Assembly (NCBI GenBank): GCA_021613375.1
Contig: CM038703.1
Location: 18,908,694-18,972,693, forward strand
Source of the DNA: Megaleporinus macrocephalus
Taxonomy: Eukaryota; Chordata; Actinopteri; Characiformes; Anostomidae
Length of the DNA stretch: 64,000 bases
Direction: 5' to 3'
Numbering within the stretch: the stretch's first letter is position 1; the number at the start of each line of letters is the position of its first letter. The notes below the pieces were generated by a model. It saw only the letters and a program-made list of their open reading frames with translations, did no database searches and was not told where the DNA came from. The translations under genes were made by a program, and so were the position numbers. Positions 48,801 to 62,100 of the stretch are shown piece after piece.

Positions 48801-49450
48801 CCGGCTCCTGCATTACAGAATATGTGAGACTTCAGCAGTAGTAATAAGCCTCAGTGCATCAGCAGCACAGCTGAACTTTTGCTCTCCAGCCACCCCACTG
48901 TTCATCTTCTGACGCAAAATTATGCTTATAAACTTGCTCCTGAAACCGTAGTCAGTGCTTAAAAAAAATAGCACTGTCTTGAAATATCTATTCAATCCAC
49001 TGCTGTTCACTGACATCACATGCACTTCGGTCTTGTTATTTTCACTGATGTGTGTTTTTTCCCCCTTTTCTTCATACTTGTCAGTTCATAATGGTGGCAT
49101 AAATGGTGCCAATGCCTTCCTTAAAACGATATGCAAAATGTCACAGTGAAATTAATAATAACATTCATGTCTCTGTGTGAATACTGCTATTACACAGCTG
49201 GAAAGCAAAAGAAGTGAAAAAATCTTTTTCCCCCCCACGCGTATGGTGCATATCAGTTTATCACTGACATAATTTCTCGAACATCTGAGGAAGTATTCTT
49301 ATAGCCACAACGACAAAAGCCTTCAAGCGCTTTGACATTTCTGATTTGTAGACATTTGAGCCACGTCAGAAATAAGACCATTCAAAGTTTCAGAGATGGC
49401 AGACAATTTAAAAGTCATTACCTTTCAAGCTTGGGGTCCAACAGCAGATA

Positions 49451-49459
49451 TCAAGGTCA
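49451..49459 (+). promoter_or_regulatory. NR5A/ESRR-type half-site
   Basis: TCAAGGTCA is an exact match to the extended monomeric nuclear receptor site. A single 9-bp match is weak evidence by itself. Confidence 0.25.
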
Positions 49460-50123
49460 CGAATTTCAATCACTGTCTACAAGGATCTCGCTTTAAGGGT
49501 CTACATTTTAGACGGATACAAGAAGGAAACACAATGCAGTCACCTATTCAAAGAGATGATGACTCCAGCAAAGTCCTGCTGGGTGAAAAAGTCAAATTGC
49601 CCAATTTAAGGTAAAATCTGCTCAAATAATGCAGCTTTTCAAAAAAAAAATCACAACAGCCTCATGCTCACGCTCCGCCCTCCCCCCTGCCCACAGAGGG
49701 AAAGTAATATAAATTCCCACACTCCCTCCAATACAAATGTTTTGTTGTATTTCCAATGAATGAAAAGGCTTCATTTTTCTATTTAAAGGATGATAAGGCC
49801 ATGGGTGACCTTTAGAAGCCATTAAAATGGAATTTCCCACCTCATTTAATCTATCATTAGCTGAATGGAATTTTACAAAAGAAAAAAGGGACTTGAGCAA
49901 TACAACATCTTCATAGAGGCCATTCATACTGAACTCTCTGAAAGTTGAAAACCTTCTATCGAGACGGGCCAGGTGCTCAAAGTGCTCAACCACAATCTCC
50001 ATCTTCAATAGCCTAATAATAACAGCCAATAAGACATCAGCCATTCTCATTATGGATTTTCTGGCGCAGAGAACGCGTGACACTGTTATTTAGTCTGTTC
50101 TTTTTGTCCTCGTCCTCGCTAAG

Positions 50124-50136
50124 GCTTCCTAGCAAC
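50124..50136. promoter_or_regulatory. X-box-like (RFX) site
   Basis: GCTTCCTAGCAAC contains the perfect RFX half-site CCTAGCAAC and a near-consensus second half. Confidence 0.3.
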
Positions 50137-50570
50137 GCATGTAATGCAACACCAAGTCGGTTGGTGCCAGGTGCACGCCCCACCTTTGGACGCAAGCGCT
50201 TGAATGGTGACCCAGTCTCTGACTGAATACCAATGTTAGTGCACATAAAAGGGCTATTCAGCGAGCGTCAACACATCCCCCCATCATTAGACAGCTTTGA
50301 TCTGCTGTACGTAACCGCGCAGCTCCACTTCAGTGTCACCACCACGTCACCACTTCACAGAGCAGTCCGAGAAGCGCTGGATCAGACACTGGTTAAAAAT
50401 TCAAAGAGCCTCAGTTTGAAACGTGACTCCACAGTCGCACAGGTGTGCGTGTGTGTGTGCACAGAACTTCAGCTGGAAGGAAAGGGTAAGGCGTGTGACT
50501 CTAGGGGTTTAAGGTTCAAGCTGAGCATGTGTGTGGAGAAGCTCCTGTGAAGGAAGCCTTGGGAGTGGCA

Positions 50571-51309
50571 GGGGGTCTTTACTAGATGAACAGAGTTTTA
50601 TCAGCCATGGCCACATGGTGTGGAAGTTTAGCATACTTACCAAAACACATACTCCATATGGACAGCTCTAATTTAATAGCGGCAAAATCTGCCTACCCTT
50701 TCTGTGAAAACTGCCCCCAAATAACAAATAGGTCATTTCTTTAAAAAAAAAAATGGACTCCAAAGCTGAATTTAGCCTTATCCCACCAAAGGAATAAAAT
50801 AACATACATTCCCACATCCACTATGTGAAATAGCTGCAGTGCAGTACTTCATCCCAAATATGCTGGAAAAGCTTCATTTGTAAAATTATTTTCTTCATTT
50901 TTAAAGGCAGGCCTAATAAAGTTCACAGAATGCCTATGTCTAGTTACCGTAATACGTTCAATAATATTCAAGTCTAACTTGATCATTCAGATCTGGAAAA
51001 TGTGCCGGTTTAATGAGCTGACAATGTTGGACTGTATTTATTTCAGCAGACTGTCACTACAGGGAATATGTATGTAGCAATGCTAATCTCACAGCTCATA
51101 CAGTAGTACAGCTATATTAACTACTTGGATTGCTTAGAGGACCATAGACAAAACTGTCCAAATGTGTTTCACATTGTTTGTACAACTTAGTCAGTGTTTC
51201 CCCTAGATTTATTGTCAAACCTTTGGAACGATTATGGAAATGGGCAGAGCCGGGTTAGTTTCATTGCACAGATTTTATATATTTTTATAAATACAATAAA
51301 TGCACTGTA
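50571..51309. other. AT-rich spacer, nothing recognised
   Basis: Ordinary intergenic sequence. Confidence 0.5.
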
Positions 51310-51769
51310 TACCAATCAGCAAAAAACACCTCCCTGTTTCTACAATATCTGTTCATTTTATCTGGTGAAGGACTAGAGGGTGACCAACATAAAACTGCGC
51401 AGCAACAGATGAGCTATCCCCTCTGACTTCTCATCTATAAGATGGACCAACAAGGTAGGAGTGACTAATGGAGTGGACAGTGAGTGGACAGTGTTTAAAA
51501 AACTCCAGCAGCACTGCTGCGCCCAATTCACTCATACCAGTACAACACACAATAACACACCACTGCAGTGCTGAGAATGATACACCACCCAGTTAATATC
51601 TGTTCTGTGAGTCCTGCCAATTGAAGAACAGGGTAAAAGGGAGCTAATAAAGTTTGCAGGGAAACAGATGGACTACAGTCTGTAACCATAGAACTACACT
51701 GTGCTTATCTATGATACGCTAAACAGATAAAATAAAAGGAGGTGGTTTTATTGTTATGGCTGATCGGTA
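51310..51769. mobile_element. Dispersed fish repeat family A, copy 3, with both ends
   Basis: Left end TACCAATCAGC and right end GCTGATCGGTA are inverse with one mismatch. Inverted similarity continues inward through the CACCTCC / GGAGGTG word and the ATTTTATCTG / CAGATAAAAT word. The interior has the same ordered words as copies 1 and 2 (CTCCAGCAGCACTGCTG, ACTCATACCAG, AAACAGATGGACTAC). It is thus a terminal-inverted-repeat element of about 460 bp, probably a MITE, here with a different 3' end subtype from copies 1 and 2. A flanking TA is possible on the left only. Confidence 0.75.
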
Positions 51770-54059
51770 CATATTAATACAGCAAATTTTACATCTGCTT
51801 ATTTTCTTGGCTACTTTTATGGACCGCAGTTCATACTGAGTCAAAGCACACCTGGCATGTATTTATATAGAAATGTAAAAGAATATACATATATCATTAA
51901 GCACTAAATACTGTTTAGTTTGTCAGGTCTATAAGAAAGTTCATATAGGTCTGCTCCTGAATGAGACAGGAAAGTAATCTTTTTGTCGAAAAGGATTCAG
52001 GAGGTGAACAAATCTTTACATTTAAAAACAAGATTGAAGGTTTTATTTTATGCACATGCCCCATAAAAACAAATTGCCTAGTTCCCTAGTTTGAGCATGA
52101 TTTTAGATGTTAAGTGAAAGGCTTTCATTTAAAATAAGTCATTTAATAGTTTAGGTTTTGTTATTACTACAAAAACCTGCTATACAGTATAAACGTATTG
52201 ACCACTACTCAAAGTTTCAATAAAAACAATGGCATAATGCCATCTCCATATAAAACAATCCACTCAATCCACTCCAATCCACACACATCCAGACCTATTT
52301 CCAGGCAATCCTTGAAGTACAAACAGGCCACTAATATGCCAGCACTTAATTGGACTAAATGTCTGGCTTTGGCCATACAAGCCTATCTCAACAGATCAGA
52401 TCTCCATTCCACTTCAGAATTGGAAGCTATGCCTGCTGCATTCTACAATTACTGCCTTATCCAAAGCTAGACAGTTTATTGTGGCCAGGTGGAAATGTTT
52501 AGGTTGAACTATAGCGTCTGATGTTCATGCTCAAGCATTGGTACTATTCTCTAAGTATTTGGATTTGAACCTCCTAATAACAAGTTATCTCAAGAAGACA
52601 ACCCAGAGTTTCCGTTTTATAATCCACAATGAATCCACACCTGTCTGGTTAATAATCTATAAACAGCATGACTGGCTTTGATGTTGTCAGCTTGCCTCCT
52701 ATCCTGTTTAGATCAATGCCTAGTAACTTCACAGTAAATGTAAACCTCTTATTCTAACATTTATCCTGAAATGCAGTGCACGCATTTCAATGGCAGCTCA
52801 TGTTAAATTTAAGGTATTAACATATTGTATAACATACAAAATGCTTTGAAGAATAATGCTTTATATAAGTCATTTTTGGCCTAAAATATTTGCCTTATGA
52901 AACTGATGAAGATATTCAGCAACTCCAATTTGGCTGGTTTGCTTCAACTGTAGTGGTTGCTCTGTTATTGTCATTAGTTACATTAGAACAAGGCTGTCAT
53001 CTGAACATTGATGTGCACTAAAGATCCCATAAGAGGGGTATGTCTTTGTTAACTTTTAAATGAACGCTAGCGTTAGTCACAGTTATTTTGAAATAAGAAT
53101 ACAGAGTAAAGACGTCCATTAGGACCAAATGGAGAATGAAGCAGGATCTCCTCTCTGCACATCTTGTTTGGTTCATGCAACACACAAACAGACTCGTTTA
53201 GCATACACGTTATCACCTTATCTTGAGCTTTCTAAATTGGTAATTAAAGAACGACTATGTTTATGTTTTAAAACCGAAGCACGTTTGAGAGTTATTATAA
53301 AACAATCTTTGAACACACATATTAGAACACACATTACATATTTTTATTAATACACCTCCAAGAATTTCATGCTTCGCATAGTGGAAAAACCAGAGCGATG
53401 GATGACTTACTGTTTTAAAATATCACAATAGATAAAAGAGACAAAAATAACCCACACACTTAGATAGGTCAGAGGACGGTATAGTATGAATAATAATAAT
53501 AAAGTTGCTGTCAAATGTACGTCTTAAATTTTGTGATTTTTTTATCAGTGAGACATTTGCTTATATATTTTGCTTCAATGTCAAAACAACAATGCTACAC
53601 AGAACTAAAATGCAACAACGTCTTCGCTTTCGCCTGGACCAGGAGAACCAAACCACAAACATAATACCACAAATCTCCACTGGCATATGCACTGCAGCAT
53701 GGTATTTTGGTGAAGTAGGCCTTTTTAAAGAGTGCATTTAACTTGCATATGGCCACCAGCTGCCCCTGGCACACTTACTTTGAGCACAGAATTTACAAAT
53801 AAACCACTGCTGTGAGTGCGGTTAGTAGCAATCATGGCAGTAACCACGGTCTTCAGAAGTACAGCCTCAATGTTAAACATAAAAAACACAAGTGGAAAAA
53901 AGGGAATCCCTGTAAGCTTACACCGCCCATGAGCTCTCAGCATATGATCTCTGACATATCCCACACACCTGCGAATGGCTTAATCATTGAACTCAAAGAA
54001 CATCACCCACCTCTAAATTCATTTTCATACGGCATACTACAACAATGTATCCAATAAAG
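51770..54059. other. Intergenic sequence, nothing gene-like
   Basis: AT-rich to mixed DNA without recognised genes or transposon ends. Short frames at 52198-52470, 53129-53350 and 53505-53741 lack domains. Confidence 0.45.
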
Positions 54060-55760
54060 CAACACGGTTAATGTCGTGGCATAATCCATGGAGCAAGTTC
54101 ATCTTATAATAGCGTAATTTAATTAGGCTGAAGCCAATTGCACAACGTGGAGGTGTAAATTAATCGCACATCCCTGAGGTTATGTGCACAGATAGGAAAG
54201 TAACACTAGGCAAATACGCTTCCATGTATATGCAGAGCATTGGCATCACAGTGAGTGACCCTGACCCTACAGCATTCATATCTTTCAGCACTGACTGAGG
54301 CACAGTTTACAGGTGACTTGAGATTGCAAGGACAAGTTAATGAGAATTAAGATCCATGTGAGTGAGAACAATGGGGGGGAACTTATCTTAATCCTGATGC
54401 TCCCCAGAGCAGGTCAGATAGGGCAGGGAGCGGAGAGGAATTAAAAACAGATGCCCCGCTGCTCCGAGGAACACCGATCTGCGGCGCGCTGAGCACACAG
54501 CGTACATTCAAAGGCACACCGGTGGCTGATAACAGAGTGCACTGCATCAGAAACTAATTTAGAGACAAAAACACCAGCGCTTAATGTTCCAGCACTAATG
54601 ATTCTTCTGTCTGAGGAGAGATGCATACCCATCCTATCCACTCGCCTTATAAATCCTAAGCCGTATCTCTGTCAGTTCTGCCCCGGCCCTTTTCCCAGCC
54701 CAGCCCAAAAAGGACCTGGCTCAGAGACGGGGAGGTTATTATCTACAGCTGTTCTATCAAAGGGATCTGTCTCTGGAAAGAAGAGGAGGACAGCACTCTT
54801 AAGACAAAGTGTGCATAGATATTGAAAGTGTCTGGTCTTTAGACTCATTCCTCGCGGCTCTATTTAACGGCTGGCCTTTTGGAACCATATTACAGCATGG
54901 ACAGTGGCGTGCGAGCCCTGAACATTAAGCGTGTCTCTCAGGGAGATGTATTACAATATAAATGGAAAACTAATTGTGTCGGCTCCGCTCCTCGCCATGC
55001 AGACACATAAAGATTTGGGAGTCGGGAGGAAAAAAACAGCCTGAAAAATGTGCTAACAGTCGGACTTGCGAGCACATCGATCCTTCAGTTAGATGAAACA
55101 CTTTTCTAACAGGGCAAAAAGATTTTTCAGGTTATTTTTCGGCCCGCTATGATTACGCATCCGCAGATGGATACTTTCTGAAAGTTACATCTAGCAGCTG
55201 ATCTTCAGTCGTTCCAAGTTTCAAATACTTCCATCTCAAATGGGACAAAGGGAGAAACGCAGTGATCCCTCCAGAAGCTTCTGCACACTGAATGCTTAAA
55301 CAAAAGGGCACAGGCATTAGGTTGGATTTTGAAAAGAGGGGTGGAGAAATGCAGCGCAAATTTTCCTTCGATAGAAAAAAATCTCAGATGAGGGAGAGGC
55401 CGGAACAGAAAGCGCAAAAGGGAAAAGCTCTGGATAGATGGCTTGCGTTGCATTCCGGGGTGCCACTGACAAGCAGAATGTCGACAAACAGATGAAATGA
55501 AATGACGGTTTTACTGCCATCTGGGTTTGCACTGATTGGCAGAAACACCGCCAAACAGCAGAGTGCTGGTGAATCTCTTAGGCAGAATAGGAAAAATGGC
55601 TGAGAGCCGTACCTTTACTGACAACATGGAAATGTTTACAGAAAGAGCAGCAGAGGGGGTGGAGTAATGAAGTGGGCCTAAGGACACACCCACCCAAATA
55701 CAAAAGCTCAGTTTCAGAATAATTACAGAACATTCGCTGCTCAAAAAATACATGAAGCAG
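54060..55760. other. CNE-like, GC-richer block, no gene
   Basis: Unique sequence with higher G+C, particularly 54400-54850 and 55190-55680. Overlapping frames of similar length on both strands argue against coding. The texture matches conserved non-coding DNA; an untranslated exon cannot be excluded. Confidence 0.3.
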
Positions 55761-56895
55761 TGGTTTAAGATGGATTAAACCGGCCTTATAACGTTTTGCA
55801 CCGCTGGGTACTGATGCAACAAATCTGTTCGACCTGTCATCATCGTGCTGGTGAATGGTAGCATGGACTTTGAGCTCATTACACTGGATCTGTCACCTGT
55901 CTATCTGACTTACCTTGGTGCTTGTGATTGTACAGAGCACATCATTTGTTCGCTACACGTTTTTATACAGAGGATTGTTAAATATAAGAATAATATCTCA
56001 TTATAGGAAACTACTGCAACATTTAATGTCATTCATATAATTTATTTATAAAAGCTCATGACTAATATAAAAAGAACAATTTCTGTGCCATTCAACTTGT
56101 TCTTATATGTTTTAGAGCTATGCTTCACTACTTTCAGATCAGTGACTTTTATTCAGACTTTGTCTACTTTGCCCACCAATAGAGACAGAGAAAACATGCC
56201 AAGATTTAAGAGCTTGCATCCCTCAGGGTTACGTTTCTGGACCTAGTCTTATACATGGTACCGTTCAAAATGTTGAGATTAGGGCTAATATTAGGGCCTT
56301 ATAATATTTGCTTCCTAGCATGCTATGAGCATTTAACCATCTTCAGACGTTCCAGATAAATTTCTGTGGGTGGCTGGATGAATAAAGGCATTCACACGAT
56401 CCAACAAATGTGTATAGTGTTGATTTAAATAATGCACGCCACGACGTTAGTCGCTTCACAAAAGTCCAAGTTAAGTCTTCAGTCTCTGGGGTGCAAGTGT
56501 GAAGTCTTATTAGTTGTTAGCATTGCGTTGTGTTGAAGTAATATCCTACTAAGAACCTGTCAGGTTTGACATGGCTTCAAATAATCAGCTTTTCATTACA
56601 GAACATGTTCAATATGAAGGGCAGAACCAAAATGTTTAAAAAAAATTTAAAGGCAAGAGGCTAACTGACTTTTTCCTGTATCAAACCATTTGGCTAATCT
56701 ACAGTTGTAAGAAAGAGTTAGTAAACACTACTTATATGAAATTACATAGATTTCTGCATTAATTATTGATAAAATATGGTCTCATCTTTATCTAAGTCAC
56801 AATTATAGACAAACATAATCTAACTAAGCTAATATCACACAAACAGCTGCACTCATGTCTTCATGTCTTTTATTGAGTACTTTGAGTAAACATCC
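55761..56895. other. Intergenic sequence with repeat fragments
   Basis: No gene. 56210-56265 has a short segment that translates as CIPQGYVSGP, resembling the PQG box of LINE reverse transcriptases. 56585-56635 resembles part of the TTAA-flanked element at 46053. Both are small decayed fragments. Confidence 0.35.
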
Positions 56896-57940
56896 ACAGT
56901 GCGAGCTAGAAAAAGTAAGCAAGCCTCTGTGTTAATAACTTCTCCAAAAACTAATTGGCAAATGGTGTTTAAATTAAGGAGATAAGATTAAAGGTGTGGG
57001 CTTCACAGGTGATGTGCCCATTACATACTGGTAGCACACAAAGCCTGGTTATGAATCTGTTCTTCTTATGGCAAACTAGTGTGAACCATGTCTCAATGCC
57101 TTTAAAAAAAATCAGAAGAGATGGATGACGCTAGAATAGGCTACAAAAGCATTGCTAAAACCAGGTTATACATCAATCCTTGTGGAGAAAATTTAGGACT
57201 GTTGCTACTATGAGTGGGTGTCCTGTTAAGATCACTCCCAAGAACGCAATGAGCAATCCTGAAAGAGGTGAGAACGAGCCCAAGGTTAAGAGCTAAAAAC
57301 ATTTAGAAGAATCTACAAACTACATCTACAACTGCATGTGTTTACTATTAGAGAAACACTGAAGAAGGATGGTGTCCATGGAGGGACATCACAAAGGAAG
57401 CCGCTGCTGTCCAGAAACAATGCTTTTAGGAAAATGGACAGATGTGACAAAAGTGAAACTTAATAGCACAAACGCACAACACTGCATTTTGAGGAAAAAA
57501 GACATTGCACACAATCAGTTTGGATCTGCCTTTAAGATGCCTTTCAATTATAAAGAGATCAATCAATTCAAAGGTGTCTAAAACATTTTATAGGGGAATG
57601 TATGAGCAGCAGTCTATGACCTCAAGCTGGCTGAGGAGGCGTTGGGTGATGCAACAGGAAAATGACCCTCGGCACACAAATAAATAAACTAAAAAGATGG
57701 ACAAAAATGATTAGGTTTTGAGATTTTGGAATGGCCAAATCAGAGTCTTGTATTGCTGTGTAAGCAATAATCCCAAAAATACTGATGACCTGAAACCCAT
57801 TTACAGGGAAGAATGGTCCAAAATTCATCCTCAACATTGTGTAAATCTTATTTGCAGCTAGGAGAAACTTTTCGTGTGGGTGATTGCTGCTGAAGAGGTC
57901 TACAGGTTATTGAATTCAAGGGTTGACTTGCTTTTTTTTA
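56896..57940 (+). pseudogene. Tc1-like transposon, near full length, dead
   Basis: The start (AGAAAAAGTAAGCAAGCC, about 56908) and end (AGGGTTGACTTGCTTTTT, about 57923) form imperfect inverted ends about 1 kb apart, the size of a Tc1 element. Inside, broken frames follow the transposase order: a leader, ACTGAAGAAGGATGGTGTCCATGG, and then RRWVMQQENDPRHTNK (57640-57687), where the second catalytic Asp of the usual QQDNDP motif is Glu. GGAATGGCCAAATCAGAGTCT follows. Multiple stops and frameshifts show that it is inactive. Confidence 0.8.
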
Positions 57941-58109
57941 AAACTGTTCTGAGAATGTTTAATATGTATTAATATGAGCCCAATAAAACACCCATCTGAG
58001 TGCTATTAATTTTGTTAAATTGTTTCAGGTAAACTTATTTGATTCAATCTACTATGCTATCCAAAATACATGCTAGCCAACCATTAATTTGTTTTTTTGA
58101 AAATCTAAG
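57941..58109. other. AT-rich spacer
   Basis: Nothing recognised between the Tc1 relic and the hAT-like end. Confidence 0.5.
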
Positions 58110-58196
58110 TCACTGACATAAGTTCCTATTGGCTCCAATATCAGATCGAGCATTTTCTGCTGATATCGGCCCAACAGATCAGTGCCATCTCTAATT
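58110..58196 (-). mobile_element. hAT-type terminal fragment
   Basis: Read on the minus strand it starts TAGAGATGGCACTGATCTG and continues GGCCGATATCAG and GATATTGGAGCC, the characteristic end of a fish hAT-related repeat. The other end and a target duplication were not found. Confidence 0.5.
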
Positions 58197-60120
58197 GCAG
58201 GGCTATGTGGCTTTTTTAGTTGGTAGCAATATAATCCCAATATGTTAATTTGTTTAATCAAGTCAGCCTGGCTAATACGTTTTAATCTAAGGATGGGCCT
58301 CTGTAAATAGTGTGAAACACATGATGTCACGCTGTATCCTCTAGGGTAATTTTATATTGAGGAGTATAGTAAATATAATAGAGTTAGAGCATATAGTACA
58401 GTTTTTCACTAGCGCTGATTTCAGGTTAAGTACTATTAGTAACTGGGTTTAGCCCACTCACAAAAAAACATGTCTCTGCCCCGTGCTCTAGGAAACAGAT
58501 TAAAATAACCCCAATTATAACAGAACCTGCTCATTAACCCAACAAACACTTTCTCTGGTGAAATTATCTTCTTTATTTCCAAACAACAATACTGCCTAGA
58601 GAAACAAAACCATGGCTCTGGAATTACCTGTCTCAACTGAGATTTCAAATACAAGCCAGTCTTCTAGCCATGTTCTTATAACAAATTTAATATATAAAAA
58701 ATGACCTTCTTTCTTCATGCACTGTGTCCATTTAATCAGGATCCCACACACAATACAAAATACAGACTGTGTAACTCATAAAGACAGGGGGACAAAGGAC
58801 TTGCCCTTCACAGTGTTTGCTGACATACGTACACCTAGACATATCACCAAGTAATATTAGACGATTTCAGAATAGCTTCCTGCATTATATAAATTTCAAG
58901 GTTTATCTTTTCACAAAAACTGCCTGTCTCTCTTCCACAGCTTTCATCTACCATTCTTCCATCGATAAGAGGCAATGATCTACGCACCAGCATTTCTTAT
59001 TGACTGAGCTCATCTGCCAGATTTGTATTATCGGCAGTGCAGCTGTATTGACAAGGAGCGGTACGTTATGGGCTCCCTTGTCAAACCTCAAAATGTAGAA
59101 TTAGCTATTAACCCAAGACAAATAGGCTTTTTGTGCAGGATCTCCAAAGTACATCTTTCGTATTGATATCTTGTGTCCGTGAAGACATGTGATCTGTAGT
59201 CAGGCTAGACGTGTGATCTGTTCTTTCAGGCATTTAGCCCCATTCTCCATTTAACACCACATGCTAATTCCGCTTGCTCAATAGCCTTCCATAGACTGAC
59301 TGATGCCTGAAGTGGTCATAAACGTCAAATCATTCTAAGATATACATGATTCGAACTGCATTTGAGCACTTCTAATCACTGTCAGCCAGGAATATGGTAA
59401 CATTTATGAGGCTTTAAACCTTGAGGAAATTACATTCAAATGCATACACTTCAGCACTTCAACAAGCACATCTGACAGCATAAAATCTCCACAACTGTAT
59501 GAAGACTGCCCTTTTAGAGCCCTCTATTCTCACACGCAGATTCTTTCACATACAAACACATACACTACGAGCTTTGACAATCTCTGCCTTTCACCTTGGT
59601 TCATTCACTGCAGTGCCATAATGAAGGTGGGTATGCAAGGGACACACAGGTTAGCCACTGCAAAAAGGGGGCTCTTTATAGACTCGCTATGAAGAGTGTC
59701 TTTTTCTGTAGGTTTTCTGAGTGCCTCAGTTAACAAACCAATCACAGTGCCAATGTAAGTGATGGCACTCGAGGAGGTCTTTAACATGTCTGAACCTGCA
59801 GCCTTGCGAGGCCATTATCTGCTTGTCCTGACTCTTATTTCCTGATTTAAACTCATTCATTTATCTAATTACATAATCATTTGGCTTGTATCCAGAGGCC
59901 TTTTTGCTTTCAGGCTAGGCACCATTAGCGATAATACACACAAGTAACACAAGTAATGAACTGTAAGATTGCTCCTTGTTGCTAAAAATGGATAACACTG
60001 GGGTCTGGGTCATTTAAGACATGATGTCAGAAACACAAACAGTAGCAGCCACAACAACATCTTTCTTGTATTAGATCGTGCGTGCTAGGTAATAATGCAA
60101 ATTCAATACATGTTATGAAG
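58197..60120. other. Intergenic sequence, partly CNE-like
   Basis: No gene. 59740-59960 is homeodomain-rich unique sequence (CATTTATCTAATTACATAATC) resembling a conserved element. The rest is unremarkable. Confidence 0.4.
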
Positions 60121-60550
60121 TAGGGATGGGCAATACGGCAGTATTTATGATTACTGTAATAAAAAGCTTTATTAAAAGGCAATGTGCTTATCGTCAGTAT
60201 TAGGCTTGTGAGATTGTGTGCAATACAATCACAACCTGAACCCATCAGCAACGGACGACTGTGTGGTGAGGATGGAGTGGCAAAAAATCGACAGCCGCAA
60301 ATACTGACTGAGAGGCTACCTTTTTCCACAGCTATTTTCTCCAATAATCAATAAGCCCAGTAGGTTATTTGGTAACATCACACATAAGTTTCTGTTTAGA
60401 AACTTGGAACTTGTTATCTGTGAGCTGTGGTTTCAGAAGGTTTGGCTATAGATACTAAACCGTGTCCTTGCAGTCTATAAATTGGGTCAAGTTCAAATTA
60501 TTAATATAAAAATTAATAATAATAATAATAAGCCATATTGCCCACCCAAG
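60121..60550. mobile_element. hAT-like MITE
   Basis: The left end TAGGGATGGGCAATACGGC (60121-60139) is inverse, with a few mismatches, to the right end GCCATATTGCCCACCC (60532-60547). The TAGGG(A/G)TGGGCAATA start is typical of fish hAT-type MITEs. The interior (about 400 bp) is non-coding and holds a short AAT microsatellite next to the right end. The 8-bp target duplication is not preserved. Confidence 0.6.
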
Positions 60551-62100
60551 TACAGTGCAAAGGACATGATCTCTTTGTAAAACGATTGCATTTGTACCAG
60601 AATTGCACTTAAGCAGGTCGACTAAATGCAACTGGTGGCTTTCAACACTGACACTGATATAGGCTTGAGTAAAAAATTTATCCCACCACACAACAATGTA
60701 CCACATCTCTGTTTTCTCTGAATGCAAATAGAAGCACTTATACCAGCCTGGTGGTGTAACATGTCCCAGCATTTGACACACTACTACCCAGAAATGGAGA
60801 ATACATTCTACTCTAATCTAATCTAACACAAGAGAAACCTAACTGCATTCGGAGGTCCTGATGAGAAAAGATAGCACATTAAATATTGAATGTGGCTACC
60901 CGTATAAAAAGTGAACCACAGCCAGCCAGCCAGCCAGACAGTAGAGATTCCATCTAAGCCATGCATGCTTGGGTGGAATCAGCTAACAAACATTCACAAA
61001 GGGATTTATTTTTATTTTAATGCTCTTCCCACAGCTGTTCAGCATCTGCAGTGAGCCCACTGGACATCTTTTTTCATGAACCAAACACCCGCACAAACAT
61101 AATTAGTAGCTACACCCTCAAATAGTATTAACCGGCTGACAATCAGTCATTTTAATTGGAGCCATCAGGTACAAAAGATATTGGTGACAGAACTATGTAT
61201 TTTAAGAACGTTTGCATCTTCAAAGAAACCAGTTTACAGGGCAGAGTAATCAGAGAGGTTTCATTTTCACATGGTGAGTAATGTAAAAACTGTTGTGCCA
61301 CAACATAAGCACAGTGTAATAGGTTGTGCCCCTGGAATATGCACATTATAATGAGAAAATAACCATACAAGCTCCCAGCCACCTTTGGTGCTAGTGCATG
61401 GATATGCGATGTGCAGTGCGCTAATGAGGACCCAGCATGCTGCTCAGCTGAACAGAAAGCACAAAGACAGGGCTTGCAAACCCAAACACCTACAGTCTAC
61501 TCTTCCAAGGCCCTCGATGCTCCAGAGGACATTGGTTTGACAACAGATGAGCACGGATGGATGGACAAACACCTTGCAGAGCTTAATGACCCCCCCTACA
61601 ATCCCCTCCAAACAAAAAAAAGAAGCATCATTACTCAACATGAGAACGCTCTGGGATGCAATCATAAACATACGACCAAAGCTGCAAAAGAACTTTGGCC
61701 AAAGGAAATACAAAAGGTATGTTGGAATAAGGAACTATAGCTAACGTCTCAAACGCTGCCTCACTCACTAGGTGCTTTTCTGCAGGGTGTGTGCAATCTC
61801 CATCGTTTCCCCCCAGATGCATCAGTGGTCTCGCAGTTGCGTGCGTTTTCCCTATCCATTTGCCATGATATCAATTTCTACACAGCAAGTTTCTTACTCA
61901 GCATGTTTGCATTTATCCCATGTGAATGATCAACTCGAAAGTGAACTGAACAGCAAAAAAACATACTGACATTTCTGGGAAGTAAATCGTCTGGTATTGC
62001 CTTTATCTAAAAACTCAATCTCTCAAGCTGCAATAACAAAATAAAATAATGAATAGACACCTATATATTCACATTAAGGCCAAAGCGATGAGATATACAG
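60551..62100. other. Intergenic sequence, partly CNE-like
   Basis: No gene recognised. A short AGCC tandem repeat occurs at 60920-60937. 61000-61170 has a homeodomain-rich, CNE-like texture. The 109-codon frame at 61411-61740 is mirrored by an 89-codon frame on the other strand and has no domain. Confidence 0.4.

Larger units (their letters stand above)
48801..50570. other. CNE-like block, no gene
   Basis: Unique, motif-rich sequence. It has TCAAGGTCA (49451-49459), a perfect NR5A/ESRR-type extended half-site, and an X-box-like GCTTCCTAGCAAC (50124-50136). 49790-50000 is rich in ATTA and TTAAT words. The minus-strand 153-codon frame at 49622-50083 starts and ends in this AT/GC mosaic and has no recognised domain. 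Regulatory function is inferred. Confidence 0.35.

Noticed and set aside
49622..50083. 153-codon minus-strand open frame
   Set aside because: Lies in a CNE-like block, shows no family resemblance, and has an A-run-derived end; more likely non-coding.
61411..61740. 109-codon plus-strand frame
   Set aside because: Mirrored by a long minus-strand frame over the same bases and lacks any recognisable motif.
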